A DNA stretch of 64,000 nt. It comes from G965218495 sp965218495. GTDB lineage: Bacteria; Bacteroidota; Rhodothermia; Rhodothermales; Bin80. Each line of letters begins with the position of its first letter. The first letter of the stretch is position 1. The translations under genes were made by a program, and so were the position numbers. The notes under the pieces were generated by a model. The model was not told where the DNA came from. It did not search any database and worked only from the letters and a program-made list of their open reading frames with translations. The stretch covers positions 3,658,001-3,722,000 of the forward strand of contig OZ244626.1 of the NCBI GenBank assembly GCA_965218495.1, in the 5' to 3' direction. Shown one piece after another: positions 1 through 8,776 of this stretch.

Positions 1-2
1 CG

Positions 3-575
3 GACACGCTAAGCCTGGGTCGGGCCAGTGGGCAGCCTGCCATTCTCGTACTCAACAAGATCGACTTGATTCGACAGGCCGAGGTGCTGCCACTTGTGAA
101 AGCGTACCTCGACCTGCGGGCCTTTGAGGCGGTTGTGCCGGTGTCAGCGCTAAAGGGGTTTAACGTAGATGTGCTGCTTGCGGAGCTCAAGGGCCGCTTA
201 CCCCTTGGCGGACCCTTGTATCCTGCCGACATGATCAGCGAGCATCCCGAGCGCTTTTTTGTCAGCGAGATCATCCGCGAAAAGCTGCTTGAGCGCTTTC
301 GGCAGGAAGTCCCTTATTCCGTGGCGGTCAACATTAGCCGGTACGAGGAGAACCCGGGCCGAAAGGACTTCATCCAAGTGGACATCGTAGTGGAGCGCCA
401 ATCGCAGAAAGGCATCTTGATAGGAGCCGGTGGCCGCGCCCTCAAGGCCGCGGGTGTCGCGGCGCGCAAGGATATTGAGGAATTTCTGGGCCGCGCCGTT
501 TTCCTGCAGCTATTCGTGCAGGTGCGCCCTAACTGGCGCAACCAGGACAAGCTACTGCGTTCGTACGGATACTAG
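3..575 (+). CDS. era: GTPase Era, 3' part (cut by window edge)
   Basis: This is the C-terminal portion of Era, a GTPase that binds 16S rRNA during assembly of the 30S ribosomal subunit. The open frame runs in from the window edge, so the P-loop is missing. The first residues contain the G4 guanine-specificity motif NKID (about residue 18 of the fragment) and then a VSALKG-type G5 loop. The second half is a KH domain with the nucleic-acid loop IGAGGRAL, followed by the typical Era ending with VRPNW. The fragment therefore ends naturally. Its TAG stop overlaps the stop of the convergent pdxB gene by three bases (572-575). No internal start should be used; the upstream sequence is simply outside the window. 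Confidence 0.95.
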   Translation, partial: DTLSLGRASGQPAILVLNKIDLIRQAEVLPLVKAYLDLRAFEAVVPVSALKGFNVDVLLAELKGRLPLGGPLYPADMISEHPERFFVSEIIREKLLERFRQEVPYSVAVNISRYEENPGRKDFIQVDIVVERQSQKGILIGAGGRALKAAGVAARKDIEEFLGRAVFLQLFVQVRPNWRNQDKLLRSYGY

Positions 576-1735
576 GACACCAGGTGGATACCCAGTCCAT
601 CTGTCACGGCCACATGCAGGGCACTTGGCACCGAATTGGCGGCGATTTGGTGCCAACGAAACGCCCTCCGCCCAGGATTGCTGGTTCTGAGCGCACTAAA
701 GCGTGAAGCCAGTGCATGGAGTGGCGCATTCAAGAGGGTCTTTGTGCGCGCATCGTCTGCGCGCAGGTCATACATGCAGCGCGTCAGTCCATCAAGCCAA
801 TCGGTCGCGTCCTGCGCATTGGCCGGCGCCGTCAGCACCAACGGCGCTGGGGGGCGCGCAACCGCAGCAAAGTTCCACAGAGGTGCCAGCCCGAAATGCC
901 GCGTAACGGCCTGGTACAGGAGTATGGTACCCCGGAGCTTTCCATCGTACGAGTGCCCCGCGATGTGGGGTGTGGCCAGACTGGCCGCGCGCAAGAGGGA
1001 GAGGCTGGGGGTGGGCTCATTCTCCCAAACGTCCAACACGGCGCCGCCAAGCGTGCCGTGACATAGCGCTGACTGTAGCGCAGCGCTATCGGCAACCGCA
1101 CCGCGTGCCGTGTTGATGAGCCATGCGCCCGGTTTCATCCGGCTCAGGGCAGACTGGCTGATGAGGTGGTGCGTAGCGTTTGAGCCTGCGACTGCCAGCG
1201 GCACATGAAGCGTGACGATATCGGATTCGCGAAGCAGCTTGTTCAAGTGCACGTAGCTGTGCGGCCCGCCGGATGCATCTGCCAGCGGGGGATCATTCTG
1301 CAGCACGCGCATGCCAAGCGCCCGCGCACGACGTAGGACGCGGCTGCCGATGTCACCGCAGCCTACAATTCCCAGGGTCTTGACTCCTGTAAAAAGTTTT
1401 TCGCGGCTGGCTATAACAATTAGGGCGGTAGTTACGTATTCAACGACCGCTTCGGCGCCAGCGCCTCGGGCGTGCGCAAAGGCAATGCCGCGCGCCTGAA
1501 GTGCCGGCCGGTCGATGTGATCCGTGCCAATAGTAGCAGAACCTACAAACTGGATGCGTGTGCCGGAAAGCAGATTGGCGTCAACGCGTGTAATGCTTCT
1601 GACCAGGAGAATGTCCGCGCTTTTGGCGGCCGTGCGCGTGATGGCACGTCCAGGCATCGTACGCACGCTCCCGACATGCCGAAAGGCCTCGTGCACATGC
1701 GGGATGTTCTTGTCAGCCAGGACGGTCAGTGCCAT
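572..1735 (-). CDS. pdxB: Erythronate-4-phosphate dehydrogenase PdxB
   Basis: PdxB oxidises 4-phosphoerythronate in the DXP-dependent route to pyridoxal phosphate. The 387-residue product has the length of the E. coli enzyme (about 380). It shows the D-2-hydroxyacid dehydrogenase plan: an N-terminal catalytic part, then an NAD-binding Rossmann core with GIVGCGDIGSR near residue 123. The active-site Arg lies in NTARGAV, the Glu in WENEP, and the His in the PdxB-like HIAGHSYDGK. The last ~90 residues, with YDLR and FSALR, fit the PdxB-specific C-terminal dimerisation domain and separate it from SerA. The ATG start gives the expected MxxxVLADKNIP opening. The gene converges on era, and the stops overlap. 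Confidence 0.93.
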   Translation of the reverse strand: MALTVLADKNIPHVHEAFRHVGSVRTMPGRAITRTAAKSADILLVRSITRVDANLLSGTRIQFVGSATIGTDHIDRPALQARGIAFAHARGAGAEAVVEYVTTALIVIASREKLFTGVKTLGIVGCGDIGSRVLRRARALGMRVLQNDPPLADASGGPHSYVHLNKLLRESDIVTLHVPLAVAGSNATHHLISQSALSRMKPGAWLINTARGAVADSAALQSALCHGTLGGAVLDVWENEPTPSLSLLRAASLATPHIAGHSYDGKLRGTILLYQAVTRHFGLAPLWNFAAVARPPAPLVLTAPANAQDATDWLDGLTRCMYDLRADDARTKTLLNAPLHALASRFSALRTSNPGRRAFRWHQIAANSVPSALHVAVTDGLGIHLVS

Positions 1736-1827
1736 GTCGAGCGCGTTGCCTTTACGTATTTGTCAGCGCTAACGTGTACTTAGCGAACCGTTGCACATGT
1801 TTCAGGAATTGTTAGCGTATCAGTAGC

Positions 1828-2475
1828 ATGACTAAGGCCTTCAAGTCGGTAACAAAGTGGGTGTGCGCTTCATTGATAGCGCTGGCCTGCGTCATAGTCC
1901 CTATCCGGCCTGCTGTCGCCCCTCCGGCATCCGTGGACGTCGTGCAGGCCCTCCATCCGCCCCCACCCGCAGAGGCCGTTCGCGAAGCACTGTTCAACCC
2001 ATGGCACGTGCAGCCGTTGCCAGCTGAAGTAGTTGACTTGGAGACCCTATGGCTTGCGCGCCTAATGTATTCTGAGTCAAAGCGGGCCGACGAGCAGGAA
2101 TTGGTAGGCTGGGTGGCCCGCAACCGCGCGGAGACCGGTTTTCGTGGCCGGCATACCATCGAAGATGTCGCCCAGGATCCTTATCAGTTCAGCCCGTTTG
2201 TGGTGGGAAAAAGCACCTGGCACTATTACACCAGCCTGACGGTTGAGTCTAGTGCTCCAGGATGGCAGCGGGCACTGGCGCTGGCCTACTATGTGCGGCA
2301 TGCCGACGCATCACTACGCCCGTTTTCGCTGGACACGCGGCATTTCTTCAGTGAGCAGTCACTGGTCGTCTCAGACAGCCTGCCCGAGTGGACGATTGGC
2401 CGGGAGGCGGTCGTACCGGCACGCCCTATGCAGTTGGAGCCCCAACGGTTTCGCTTCTTTGCGGGCGTATCATAA
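1828..2475 (+). CDS. Exported SleB/CwlJ-type cell-wall hydrolase
   Basis: The 215-residue product begins with a positively charged stretch and a hydrophobic segment (about residues 11-32), a likely signal peptide. The middle (about 75-135) has the Hydrolase_2 pattern seen in SleB/CwlJ cell-wall hydrolases: LARLMYSES with the putative catalytic Glu, an NRAETGF segment, and DPYQFSPF. These families act on peptidoglycan, probably as lytic transglycosylases or amidases. In a non-sporing organism the role is more likely general wall turnover than germination. It is divergent from pdxB, about 90 bases apart. The stop overlaps the end of the convergent outer-membrane protein gene at 2470-2475. Substrate specificity cannot be read from the sequence. 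Confidence 0.75.
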   Translation: MTKAFKSVTKWVCASLIALACVIVPIRPAVAPPASVDVVQALHPPPPAEAVREALFNPWHVQPLPAEVVDLETLWLARLMYSESKRADEQELVGWVARNRAETGFRGRHTIEDVAQDPYQFSPFVVGKSTWHYYTSLTVESSAPGWQRALALAYYVRHADASLRPFSLDTRHFFSEQSLVVSDSLPEWTIGREAVVPARPMQLEPQRFRFFAGVS

Positions 2476-3093
2476 CCCCACCGAAAGGCGGAGCATGGCG
2501 GTGTTTAGCCGCTGCTGTCCTTCTGGAGTCAGCGTGACGAAATCAATCACGAGTTCATCTTGAATGAAATTGGTGAGCCCGAACGTGTACGCAATCTCCG
2601 GGTAAAGGCGGAGACCACCGATGGTGATCTGCAGGCCCAGGCCGGCCTCGGCTGCAACGGAGACGGGGGCAAGGTCATTGCTTAACACCTTGTCCGTGAA
2701 TGACGGAAATCGAAAGACAGGTCCCGCGAACGCGTACGGTCCAATCACCGGCGAACTGATGCCGTAGCGGAAGAGCAGCGGTACTTCCACCATGCTCACG
2801 TCGAACTGGTCGCGCGTGGCCGGAAAGGTGTCGTTGAGCCCCTCAAACAGATGGCCAGCGTCCAAATAGCGCAGGCCGGGTCGAACGCCCACGGGGCCTA
2901 GCGAAAATTCGAACCAGGCGCCCACATGCCAGCCTTCCTTGCTCTTGAATCGGGTTTCAAGGCTGTTGTAGGAGACGTCGGAAAGCTGCTGATAGTTCAG
3001 GCCGACGGTAACGCCGAAGCGCTGGGCGGTGGCTTCGGGGCCGCGCACTGCGCTTACCAGCAGGATGCCACATACGAGGAAGCGAAGCTTCAT
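2470..3093 (-). CDS. Outer-membrane beta-barrel protein (PorT-like)
   Basis: I place the start at the ATG at 3093 (MKLRFLVCGILLVSA), which opens a clean signal peptide. An in-frame start 10 residues earlier would put charged and polar residues before it. The mature ~185 residues alternate polar and hydrophobic positions with repeated GL/G-aromatic strand ends, for example GVTVGLNYQ, VGVRPGLRY and GPYAFAGPVF. The protein ends in LRLSVGL, a typical beta-signal. It resembles the small PF13568 outer-membrane barrels common in Bacteroidota, whose functions are mostly unknown. It is divergent from bshA, whose start lies 75 bases away. Confidence 0.7.
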   Translation of the reverse strand: MKLRFLVCGILLVSAVRGPEATAQRFGVTVGLNYQQLSDVSYNSLETRFKSKEGWHVGAWFEFSLGPVGVRPGLRYLDAGHLFEGLNDTFPATRDQFDVSMVEVPLLFRYGISSPVIGPYAFAGPVFRFPSFTDKVLSNDLAPVSVAAEAGLGLQITIGGLRLYPEIAYTFGLTNFIQDELVIDFVTLTPEGQQRLNTAMLRLSVGL

Positions 3094-3167
3094 AGCAGGA
3101 AGATTGGGACAAGCCTGCAACAAGAACGGTTGACTCGTGTTTCCTTGAGGGCTATGCGACGGAGGCT

Positions 3168-4307
3168 ATGAATATCGGGATCACGTGTTATCCGATCTAT
3201 GGTGGTAGCGGCGTAGTTGCAACGGAGCTGGGCAAGGCGCTTGCACGCCGCGGGCATCAGATCCATTTCATCTCGTATCAGATACCGTTTCGTCTGGGTG
3301 CGCTAACAGACAACATCTATTTCCACGAGGTTGGTGTCAGGAGTTACCCGATTTTTGAATATCACCCCTATTCGCTTGCGCTTAGCAGCACGATGGTGGA
3401 TGTTGCTCGCTACCATGCGCTGGATCTGCTACATGTACATTACGCAATTCCGCATGCCACCAGCGCCATCCTTGCGCGGGACATCCTGCACGGCCACGGA
3501 ATCGAGGTGCCGGTCGTGACAACGCTGCACGGCACGGACATCACCATAGTGGGTCAGGATCCGAATTTTGCGCCGGTGGTGACACACTCGATCAACGCGT
3601 CCGATGGTGTGACGGCGGTTTCCGATGCGCTTAGACAGGAGACGTATCAGGCGTTTGGAATTTGTGGCGACATCACGGTCATCCCCAACTTCATCAATGT
3701 AGAGCAGTTTTCCAGGCGTACCACCTGCGCAATTCGTGACCGGTTTTGCCCCAAGGGCGAGAAGGTCCTTGTGCATGTTTCAAACTTCCGGAAGGTCAAG
3801 AACACATCTCAAGTGGTTCAGGTTTTCAGCAATTTGCGACGCCGGGGGATTGCGGTAAAGCTGCTTCTGGTCGGCGATGGGCCGGACCGTTCTTTGACCG
3901 AGCGCCTCGCGCGTTCACTTCAAATGCATGAGCACGTGCGGTTTTTGGGCAAGCAGGATCCGGTTTCTGAGATTCTTTCGATGTCGGATGTCTTCATTAT
4001 GCCGAGTGGATTCGAGTCCTTCGGGCTTGCGGCATTGGAGGCTATGGCCTGCGGGGTGCCCGTCGTGTGCTCCGACATCGGCGGCCTACCGGAGTTGTTG
4101 GCCGGAAGTGGTGGCGGGTTTCTTTGCCCGCTGGGTGACATTGCGGCTTTTACTGATTGCGCCGCGCTCCTTCTTCAGGACGATGCGCTGCGTGAGAAAA
4201 TGTCCACCGCCGCCCGCGTCCATGCGGTGCGCTATTTCAACGAGGACTCTATAGTCCCGCGTTACGAGGCTTTCTATCACAGCGTGCGTGTTGGCGTGGC
4301 CGCTTAG
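3168..4307 (+). CDS. bshA: N-acetyl-alpha-D-glucosaminyl L-malate synthase BshA
   Basis: BshA joins UDP-GlcNAc to L-malate, the first step of bacillithiol synthesis, in the cytoplasm. The 379-residue GT-B glycosyltransferase opens with IGITCYPIYGGSGVVATELG, whose glycine loop binds the donor. It carries the family hallmarks HYAIPHA (about residue 92) and TLHGTDITIVG (about 122). The C-terminal GT1 domain has the E-x7-E type motif in GFESFGLAALEAMACG. A GGAGG ribosome-binding site lies just upstream of the ATG (GGAGGCTATG). This indicates that the organism uses bacillithiol as its low-molecular-weight thiol; bshB and bshC are not in the window. Confidence 0.93.
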   Translation: MNIGITCYPIYGGSGVVATELGKALARRGHQIHFISYQIPFRLGALTDNIYFHEVGVRSYPIFEYHPYSLALSSTMVDVARYHALDLLHVHYAIPHATSAILARDILHGHGIEVPVVTTLHGTDITIVGQDPNFAPVVTHSINASDGVTAVSDALRQETYQAFGICGDITVIPNFINVEQFSRRTTCAIRDRFCPKGEKVLVHVSNFRKVKNTSQVVQVFSNLRRRGIAVKLLLVGDGPDRSLTERLARSLQMHEHVRFLGKQDPVSEILSMSDVFIMPSGFESFGLAALEAMACGVPVVCSDIGGLPELLAGSGGGFLCPLGDIAAFTDCAALLLQDDALREKMSTAARVHAVRYFNEDSIVPRYEAFYHSVRVGVAA

Positions 4308-4329
4308 ACCTTCCGCAGCCGGGCGCCTA

Positions 4330-4878
4330 TTAGGTGCATAGCGGCGGATCGCTTTGCACGCTGCCGCGGCGGCGGTACGTCACAAAGGAAAAGCCGTCTC
4401 CGGGTTCTTCGGCGACCAATTCGTACCGAGTTCCAATGAGGTGCGCGTAGGGTGGAAAATACGTGTCCCCTTCGTAGGCTCCCTCTACCAGCGTGAGCTC
4501 AAGCCGGTCGGCCAGCGGCAGTGCTTCGGCGTACGGGCGCGCACCGCCGCCAACGAAGACTATGGACTCGTTTCTTGTGGCCCCGGTAGCCTGGGATAAG
4601 GAAGAAAAAGTCTCTATGTCGGGAAAGTCCGGGAGCGGGCCCCGGGACGTGAGCACAACCATACGGCGCTCAGGCAACGGCTTGCCAAACTGGCGGATGA
4701 TGCTTTCGAACGTTGTGCGACCCACGATTAGCGCGTGCCCGCGCGTGAGCCACTTGAAGCGCTTCAAGTCGTCCCTGAGCGGGGGCCAAGGCAAATTGTG
4801 GCCGCGTCCTATCAGACGATCTCGCGAGGCGAGGGCAGCGATGATAACGGTTTCCGGGCGCGTGGAGGCGGAAGGCAT
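4330..4878 (-). CDS. folA: Dihydrofolate reductase
   Basis: DHFR reduces dihydrofolate to tetrahydrofolate with NADPH. The 182-residue protein has the Met20-loop segment LIGRGHNLPW, the acidic substrate residue in LRDDLKRFK, the NADPH loop VGRTTFESI, and the GGGARPY glycine loop. The typical C-terminal EGAYEGDTYFP follows. It starts five bases after the stop of the MamK-like gene, so the two are very likely cotranscribed and translationally coupled. thyA, the usual folA neighbour, lies about 4 kb away behind an IS element and an amidase gene on the same strand. Confidence 0.95.
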   Translation of the reverse strand: MPSASTRPETVIIAALASRDRLIGRGHNLPWPPLRDDLKRFKWLTRGHALIVGRTTFESIIRQFGKPLPERRMVVLTSRGPLPDFPDIETFSSLSQATGATRNESIVFVGGGARPYAEALPLADRLELTLVEGAYEGDTYFPPYAHLIGTRYELVAEEPGDGFSFVTYRRRGSVQSDPPLCT

Positions 4879-4883
4879 CCAAA

Positions 4884-5924
4884 CTACATGTCTTCCCAGT
4901 ACTGCTTCGGCATATCTTCTGCCAGCGCGAGAGCTCCTTCCGCGCCGATAAAGAGCGGATCTTCCACGGGGGTGATTCGAAAGCTGCCAAAGTCTGCCAA
5001 GGCCGTTGCGATGGCATCAGCTAGGCCCTTGGTCTGGCTGCCGCCGCCAGCCAGGTAGATGTTCTTATGCACGCGTTCTTGCAGCATGGGCTCGTAGCGC
5101 CCGACCAGGTCGATTAGCGTTTCGGCTATGGGTTCCACCAGGCTTTCGCACGCCTGGGTGACCTCGGAAGTGATGTCGTGCTCGATGAACTTGCCAGATA
5201 CCGGCATCATTACCTTGATGCGACCCTTAGCTTTACCAACCCTGCCGAACTCTTCCTTAAATTGGCGAATCATTGTTGCACTCATCCGCGTGTCCGGGTA
5301 CTTCTCGCGCAAGAGGTCACATAGCTGCTTGTCGACAAAGTCGCCTGCGCTAAGTAGCGACCGCTGGTCATCTTCGGAGGGCATGGTCCCGTGCATGACG
5401 CAGAAGTCGACCGTGCCCGCACCAATGTCAACTACACAGGCGTTACTCAGGGCGCCCAAGCGGTACGCCACTGCAAACGGTTCGGAGACGACCATGAGCG
5501 TGTCTGCGTATTCGCGCGCAGCTTCACGGATGGCCAGCTTGTTTACGTTCAGCGCTTCGGCCGGGACCCCGATGGCAGCGTATATTTTCTGACCCTTGAG
5601 CGGTTTGGCCAGCTGGATAAGGTGGTGAATCAGCTGCTTGACAGCTTCCTCGTCGCGCTGCACACCATCGCGTATCACGCCAAACTCCAGCGGGCGTACC
5701 AGGTTCACCGAGAGCCGGTGTTTTATCGCCTCTTCGCCGAAGATGATGTCTTTGCCCAGCATTTTGCGCGCGATGAAGTCTTTGGGCCAGCCCACATAGC
5801 TGTACTCCCAGTGCCGCTGTCCGTTATTGGCTGCGACAGCACTTCGCGAAGTGCCGAGGTCGATGCCGATGCGCAGGACTTCCGGGGCCTGCTTTTCGTT
5901 GTTACCCGAGCTGTTGGTAGCCAT
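4884..5924 (-). CDS. MamK-like bacterial actin
   Basis: This 346-residue protein has the actin/Hsp70 ATPase fold signatures: phosphate-1 IGIDLGTSRSA near the N terminus, phosphate-2 VVDIGAGTVDFC in the middle, and the adenosine motif YLAGGGSQTKGL near residue 300. The sequence around them follows the magnetosome actin MamK as I remember it: GWPKDFI, VVSEPF, a long stretch after phosphate-2 ending in EDDQ, and a C-terminal PKQYW. MamK polymerises into cytoplasmic filaments. I chose the ATG at 5924 because GGA precedes it; an ATG 16 codons upstream is possible. It sits five bases before folA. No mam genes are nearby, so a magnetosome role is not supported. It may position some other cell structure. 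Confidence 0.82.
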   Translation of the reverse strand: MATNSSGNNEKQAPEVLRIGIDLGTSRSAVAANNGQRHWEYSYVGWPKDFIARKMLGKDIIFGEEAIKHRLSVNLVRPLEFGVIRDGVQRDEEAVKQLIHHLIQLAKPLKGQKIYAAIGVPAEALNVNKLAIREAAREYADTLMVVSEPFAVAYRLGALSNACVVDIGAGTVDFCVMHGTMPSEDDQRSLLSAGDFVDKQLCDLLREKYPDTRMSATMIRQFKEEFGRVGKAKGRIKVMMPVSGKFIEHDITSEVTQACESLVEPIAETLIDLVGRYEPMLQERVHKNIYLAGGGSQTKGLADAIATALADFGSFRITPVEDPLFIGAEGALALAEDMPKQYWEDM

Positions 5925-6090
5925 TTCCAAGGCCTTATAGTGATGGGTTTGGCGCGCCTGTTCAGCGATCAACCACGTGTCTGCTGCTGTAAGTTACAAA
6001 GTTTTGGGCGTTTTCGGAAGGGACTTATATACTTACCTGTAACTTTTCTCCGATTGGGCCGTATGAGGATTAAACCAGATCGGGGGAATC

Positions 6091-7018
6091 ATGACAGGGC
6101 CAGGCAGATCACACCGCAAGGAAATCACACTTTTAGCGTTGGCACGGCGGTACCCGAGCGAGGGGGCCGCCCGGGAATGGTTTGAGGCCATCTATTGGCC
6201 GGAAGGCCGCTTTTGCCCGCAATGCAGGGGCACCGATACCTATGCTTGCCCGAAACAGACCATGCCGTACCGTTGCCGCACGTGCCGCAAGCGGTTCAGT
6301 GTTCGGACGGGAACGGTGCTGCAAGCCTCACGGTTGCCATTGCTCAAGTGGACCTACGCCATTTATATTGAAATGACCTCGCTCAAGGGCGTATCCAGCA
6401 TGAAGCTTCACCGCGACCTGGGCATAACGCAAAAGTCGGCGTGGTTCATGCTGCAACGGATTCGGGAGGCGTTCGCGCCGTTAGCCGCCGCCGCGTTTGC
6501 AGGCCCGGTTGAAGCCGACGAGACGTATGTTGGGGGCAAGGAGGCCAACAAGCACGCGCACAAGAAGCTGACGCGGAACGGTTGGCAAGACGGCTGTAGC
6601 GGGGCTGAAAGACCGCGGTACCGGCCAGATTCGGGCCAAGGTCGTTGAGGACACAAGCGGCCAGACGTTGAAGCAGTTCGTGTATAACCACACCGAAATC
6701 GGCGCAACGGTCTACACGGACGACGCCACCGCTTACAAGGGCATGATCGGTATGGAGCATGAGACGGTCAAACACAGCGTGGGCGCATGGGTCAACGGCA
6801 TGGCCCACACGAACGGGCTGGAGTCGTTCTGGGCCACGCTGAAGCGGGCGTACCATGGCGTGTACCACAAAATGAGCGCCAAGCACTTGCAGCGGTACGT
6901 GCACCAGTTTGCGCAAAAGCACAACGTCCGGGACATGGACACGCTCGAACACATGCAGCACGTGGTGGCCGCACTGGCAGGGCGGCGGCTTATGTACAAA
7001 GATCTGATTGCGCAATGA
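6091..7018 (+). pseudogene. IS1595 transposase, frameshifted
   Basis: The N-terminal half (6091 to about 6580) has the IS1595 zinc ribbon (CPQC, then CRTC) and the first catalytic Asp in EADETYVGG. Near 6575-6582 the reading frame changes. The second frame continues with VGKTAVAGLKDR, the second Asp in YTDDATAY and the third motif NGLESFWATLKR. Both halves align to one transposase, so a single small indel near 6580 splits it. The enzyme is inactive unless a programmed frameshift occurs, but I see no slippery heptamer there. Confidence 0.85.
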
Positions 7019-7206
7019 GAAGGGTCAAGGATACGAAGGACGAGTTACACGCTGAGTTTGAGCGGATCGACAACACGCCCAGTCCGAATCCGCGCTATCG
7101 CGGACTAACGATACAGAAGGCGGTAAGGCAACTGGTGAAGGCCAGGCCGAAACCAAAGCAAGCGGCAGATTTGAGGGCAAGAAACGACGAGCTTCGGCAC
7201 GTCTAA
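7015..7206 (+). CDS. Small accessory ORF of the IS1595 element
   Basis: A 63-residue ORF starts in an ATGA overlap with the transposase stop, so it would be translationally coupled. It is highly charged (MRRVKDTKDELHAEFERI...) with an NPRYRGLTI segment near residue 26. I recall similar short ORFs downstream of IS1595 transposases, but no function is known to me. It ends just before the right inverted repeat. Confidence 0.5.
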   Translation: MRRVKDTKDELHAEFERIDNTPSPNPRYRGLTIQKAVRQLVKARPKPKQAADLRARNDELRHV

Positions 7207-7253
7207 GCCCCAAGCAGTGTACAGTTAAGTATATAAGCCCCTTTCGGAACCCC

Positions 7254-7663
7254 AGCTGGAGAAAACCCAGTGTGTCATTTTACCAGCGGACGCGGGCGCT
7301 CGAAGTTGTTTCCCGGCGGATTTCAACGGGCGGATCAGCCGCCCTGTGCGCGTAGACGTATGCAAACAGGCGGTAGCATGTAGTCAGGTTTTCTCCTGCG
7401 CGAATGCGCAGAGGAGAAGCACTTCCCTGGCGGAGTCTGCTTCCGAGTTGGCGCTCCCGCGGACTTACTGGCCGCACACAGCGACAAAACCGGTAGCCAC
7501 GCCGTAAGCACAGCATTCAAATGCACTGTCGAATGAGGCCTCCGACCGGCATAGCGCTGGATGCGGCCACTGATTCTCCAGGTGCCACCAGCCCGGCCTG
7601 TGTCGAAATACGGGCCGCAGCTGCGTGGTGACCGTCGCAATTCCAGTCTGCTAGTGGCGATTA
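7254..7663. other. Intergenic stretch, no gene recognised
   Basis: About 410 bases lie between the IS1595 right end and the amidase gene. ORFs on both strands lack recognisable motifs, and I see no RNA gene. The stretch follows the 3' end of the amidase gene and may hold its terminator, but I could not find a clear hairpin plus T-run. Confidence 0.5.
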
Positions 7664-8770
7664 TCATTTGGTATCTAACTGGCCTTGCGCAACCTGGGGC
7701 TCATTCGCCACTGCGACAGCATCTCGCGGAGCGTTTTCATGCTTCTCCGCGACACCGGTATCAGGAGACGCGACGAACTTATCTATACCTTCAAACAGCG
7801 CACCCGCGATCGCTTCCCGGAACTCATCGGACTCGAGTAGCGCTTCGTCATGCCGATAGTTGATGACAGAGATCTCGGTCAGGATCGATGGGATCGCGAG
7901 CGCTGCCGGGCCTTCCTCGAAGCGCCACCGATCTGAAAGCACGGCAAACGGTCCGCCCTTGGCACCCCAGTCTTCCACCGCCGGACTGAATTGCCGTACG
8001 ACCTCACAAAGCTCCGCCTGAACGGATTTCGCCAGGCGCTGCGACTCTTCCTGCTTTACGGTATTTGCCAGCTCGCGCACACTACTTCGCCAGTTCGCGA
8101 TGGTATAGCCGGAGTTAACATTTTCACGCCTGGCAAGACGCTCTGTGGTTTCCGAACCTCGGGGACTGAAGTAGAACGTCTCAATGACCGACCTTGGCGA
8201 GGACTCCAGGGCATTAACGTGGATTGAAATCAGGATGTCTGCATTCTCCTCCACGGCGAATTTTACGCGCTCTTTGATGGTAAAGCTGACGTCGGTGCGT
8301 CTGGTCAGGCGCACCTGAAAGCCGTGCGCTGTCAGTCGCCGCTCAAGGCGACGAGCGACATCAAGTGCTATGACCTTCTCTGTCAGTCCCGATGGCCCGA
8401 CAGCGCCGGGGTCTCGCCCGCCATGGCCAGGGTCCAGAACGATCGTTCTGATGCCAAGGCCGAAAACGCTTGCCAATGACACGTCAGCATCCGCTGACAG
8501 CTGAAGTCCCGGATCATCACTGGCGCCAAAGCGCTGTTCAATTTGCTCTTCCGGCGTAGCGGGTGCCACCGGCTCCAGTTGGCTGGTGGAGGGCCCAATG
8601 CCACCGAAGACGGCGACCAACAGTGCGGCCAGGATGAAAAAACGATTCCCCCATCCCGGCCCAAGCTCTTCTTTCGATCTGGTCCGCGATGATGGCTTGG
8701 TGAGTCCGAGGTTGTCCTCGTACACACCGCGCAAAAACGCCGCGTTGCCTTTGGGGCGTCGTGTTGACAT
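7664..8770 (-). CDS. N-acetylmuramoyl-L-alanine amidase (Amidase_3)
   Basis: This zinc amidase cleaves the amide bond between N-acetylmuramic acid and the stem peptide. The 368-residue protein has an N-terminal membrane anchor (about residues 43-60, FFILAALLVAVFGG) followed by a linker. The AmiC-type domain then starts at VLDPGHGGRDPGA, where His and the downstream Glu bind zinc. ISIHVNA supplies the third ligand, and the catalytic Glu is expected in ILTEISVI. The anchor suggests an inner-membrane-tethered periplasmic enzyme. The start codon lies six bases after the thyA stop, so the two genes form an operon. Confidence 0.88.
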   Translation of the reverse strand: MSTRRPKGNAAFLRGVYEDNLGLTKPSSRTRSKEELGPGWGNRFFILAALLVAVFGGIGPSTSQLEPVAPATPEEQIEQRFGASDDPGLQLSADADVSLASVFGLGIRTIVLDPGHGGRDPGAVGPSGLTEKVIALDVARRLERRLTAHGFQVRLTRRTDVSFTIKERVKFAVEENADILISIHVNALESSPRSVIETFYFSPRGSETTERLARRENVNSGYTIANWRSSVRELANTVKQEESQRLAKSVQAELCEVVRQFSPAVEDWGAKGGPFAVLSDRWRFEEGPAALAIPSILTEISVINYRHDEALLESDEFREAIAGALFEGIDKFVASPDTGVAEKHENAPRDAVAVANEPQVAQGQLDTK

Positions 8771-8776
8771 CGCTCG

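Larger units (their letters stand above)
6008..7252 (+). mobile_element. IS1595-family insertion sequence (degenerate)
   Basis: A complete-looking element is bounded by imperfect inverted repeats. The left copy lies at about 6008-6043 and the right copy at about 7219-7252. Both share the core CTTATATACTTA, followed by CCTGT/ACTGT. Between them lie a zinc-ribbon DDE transposase with a frameshift and a small overlapping ORF. I could not find a convincing 8-base target duplication, so the outer ends may be off by a few bases. It sits upstream of the MamK-like/folA pair and could affect their promoter. Confidence 0.8.

Noticed and set aside
4884..5924. A magnetosome gene cluster around the MamK-like gene.
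   Set aside because: Neighbours are folA, bshA, thyA and an IS; no other mam-type gene is seen.
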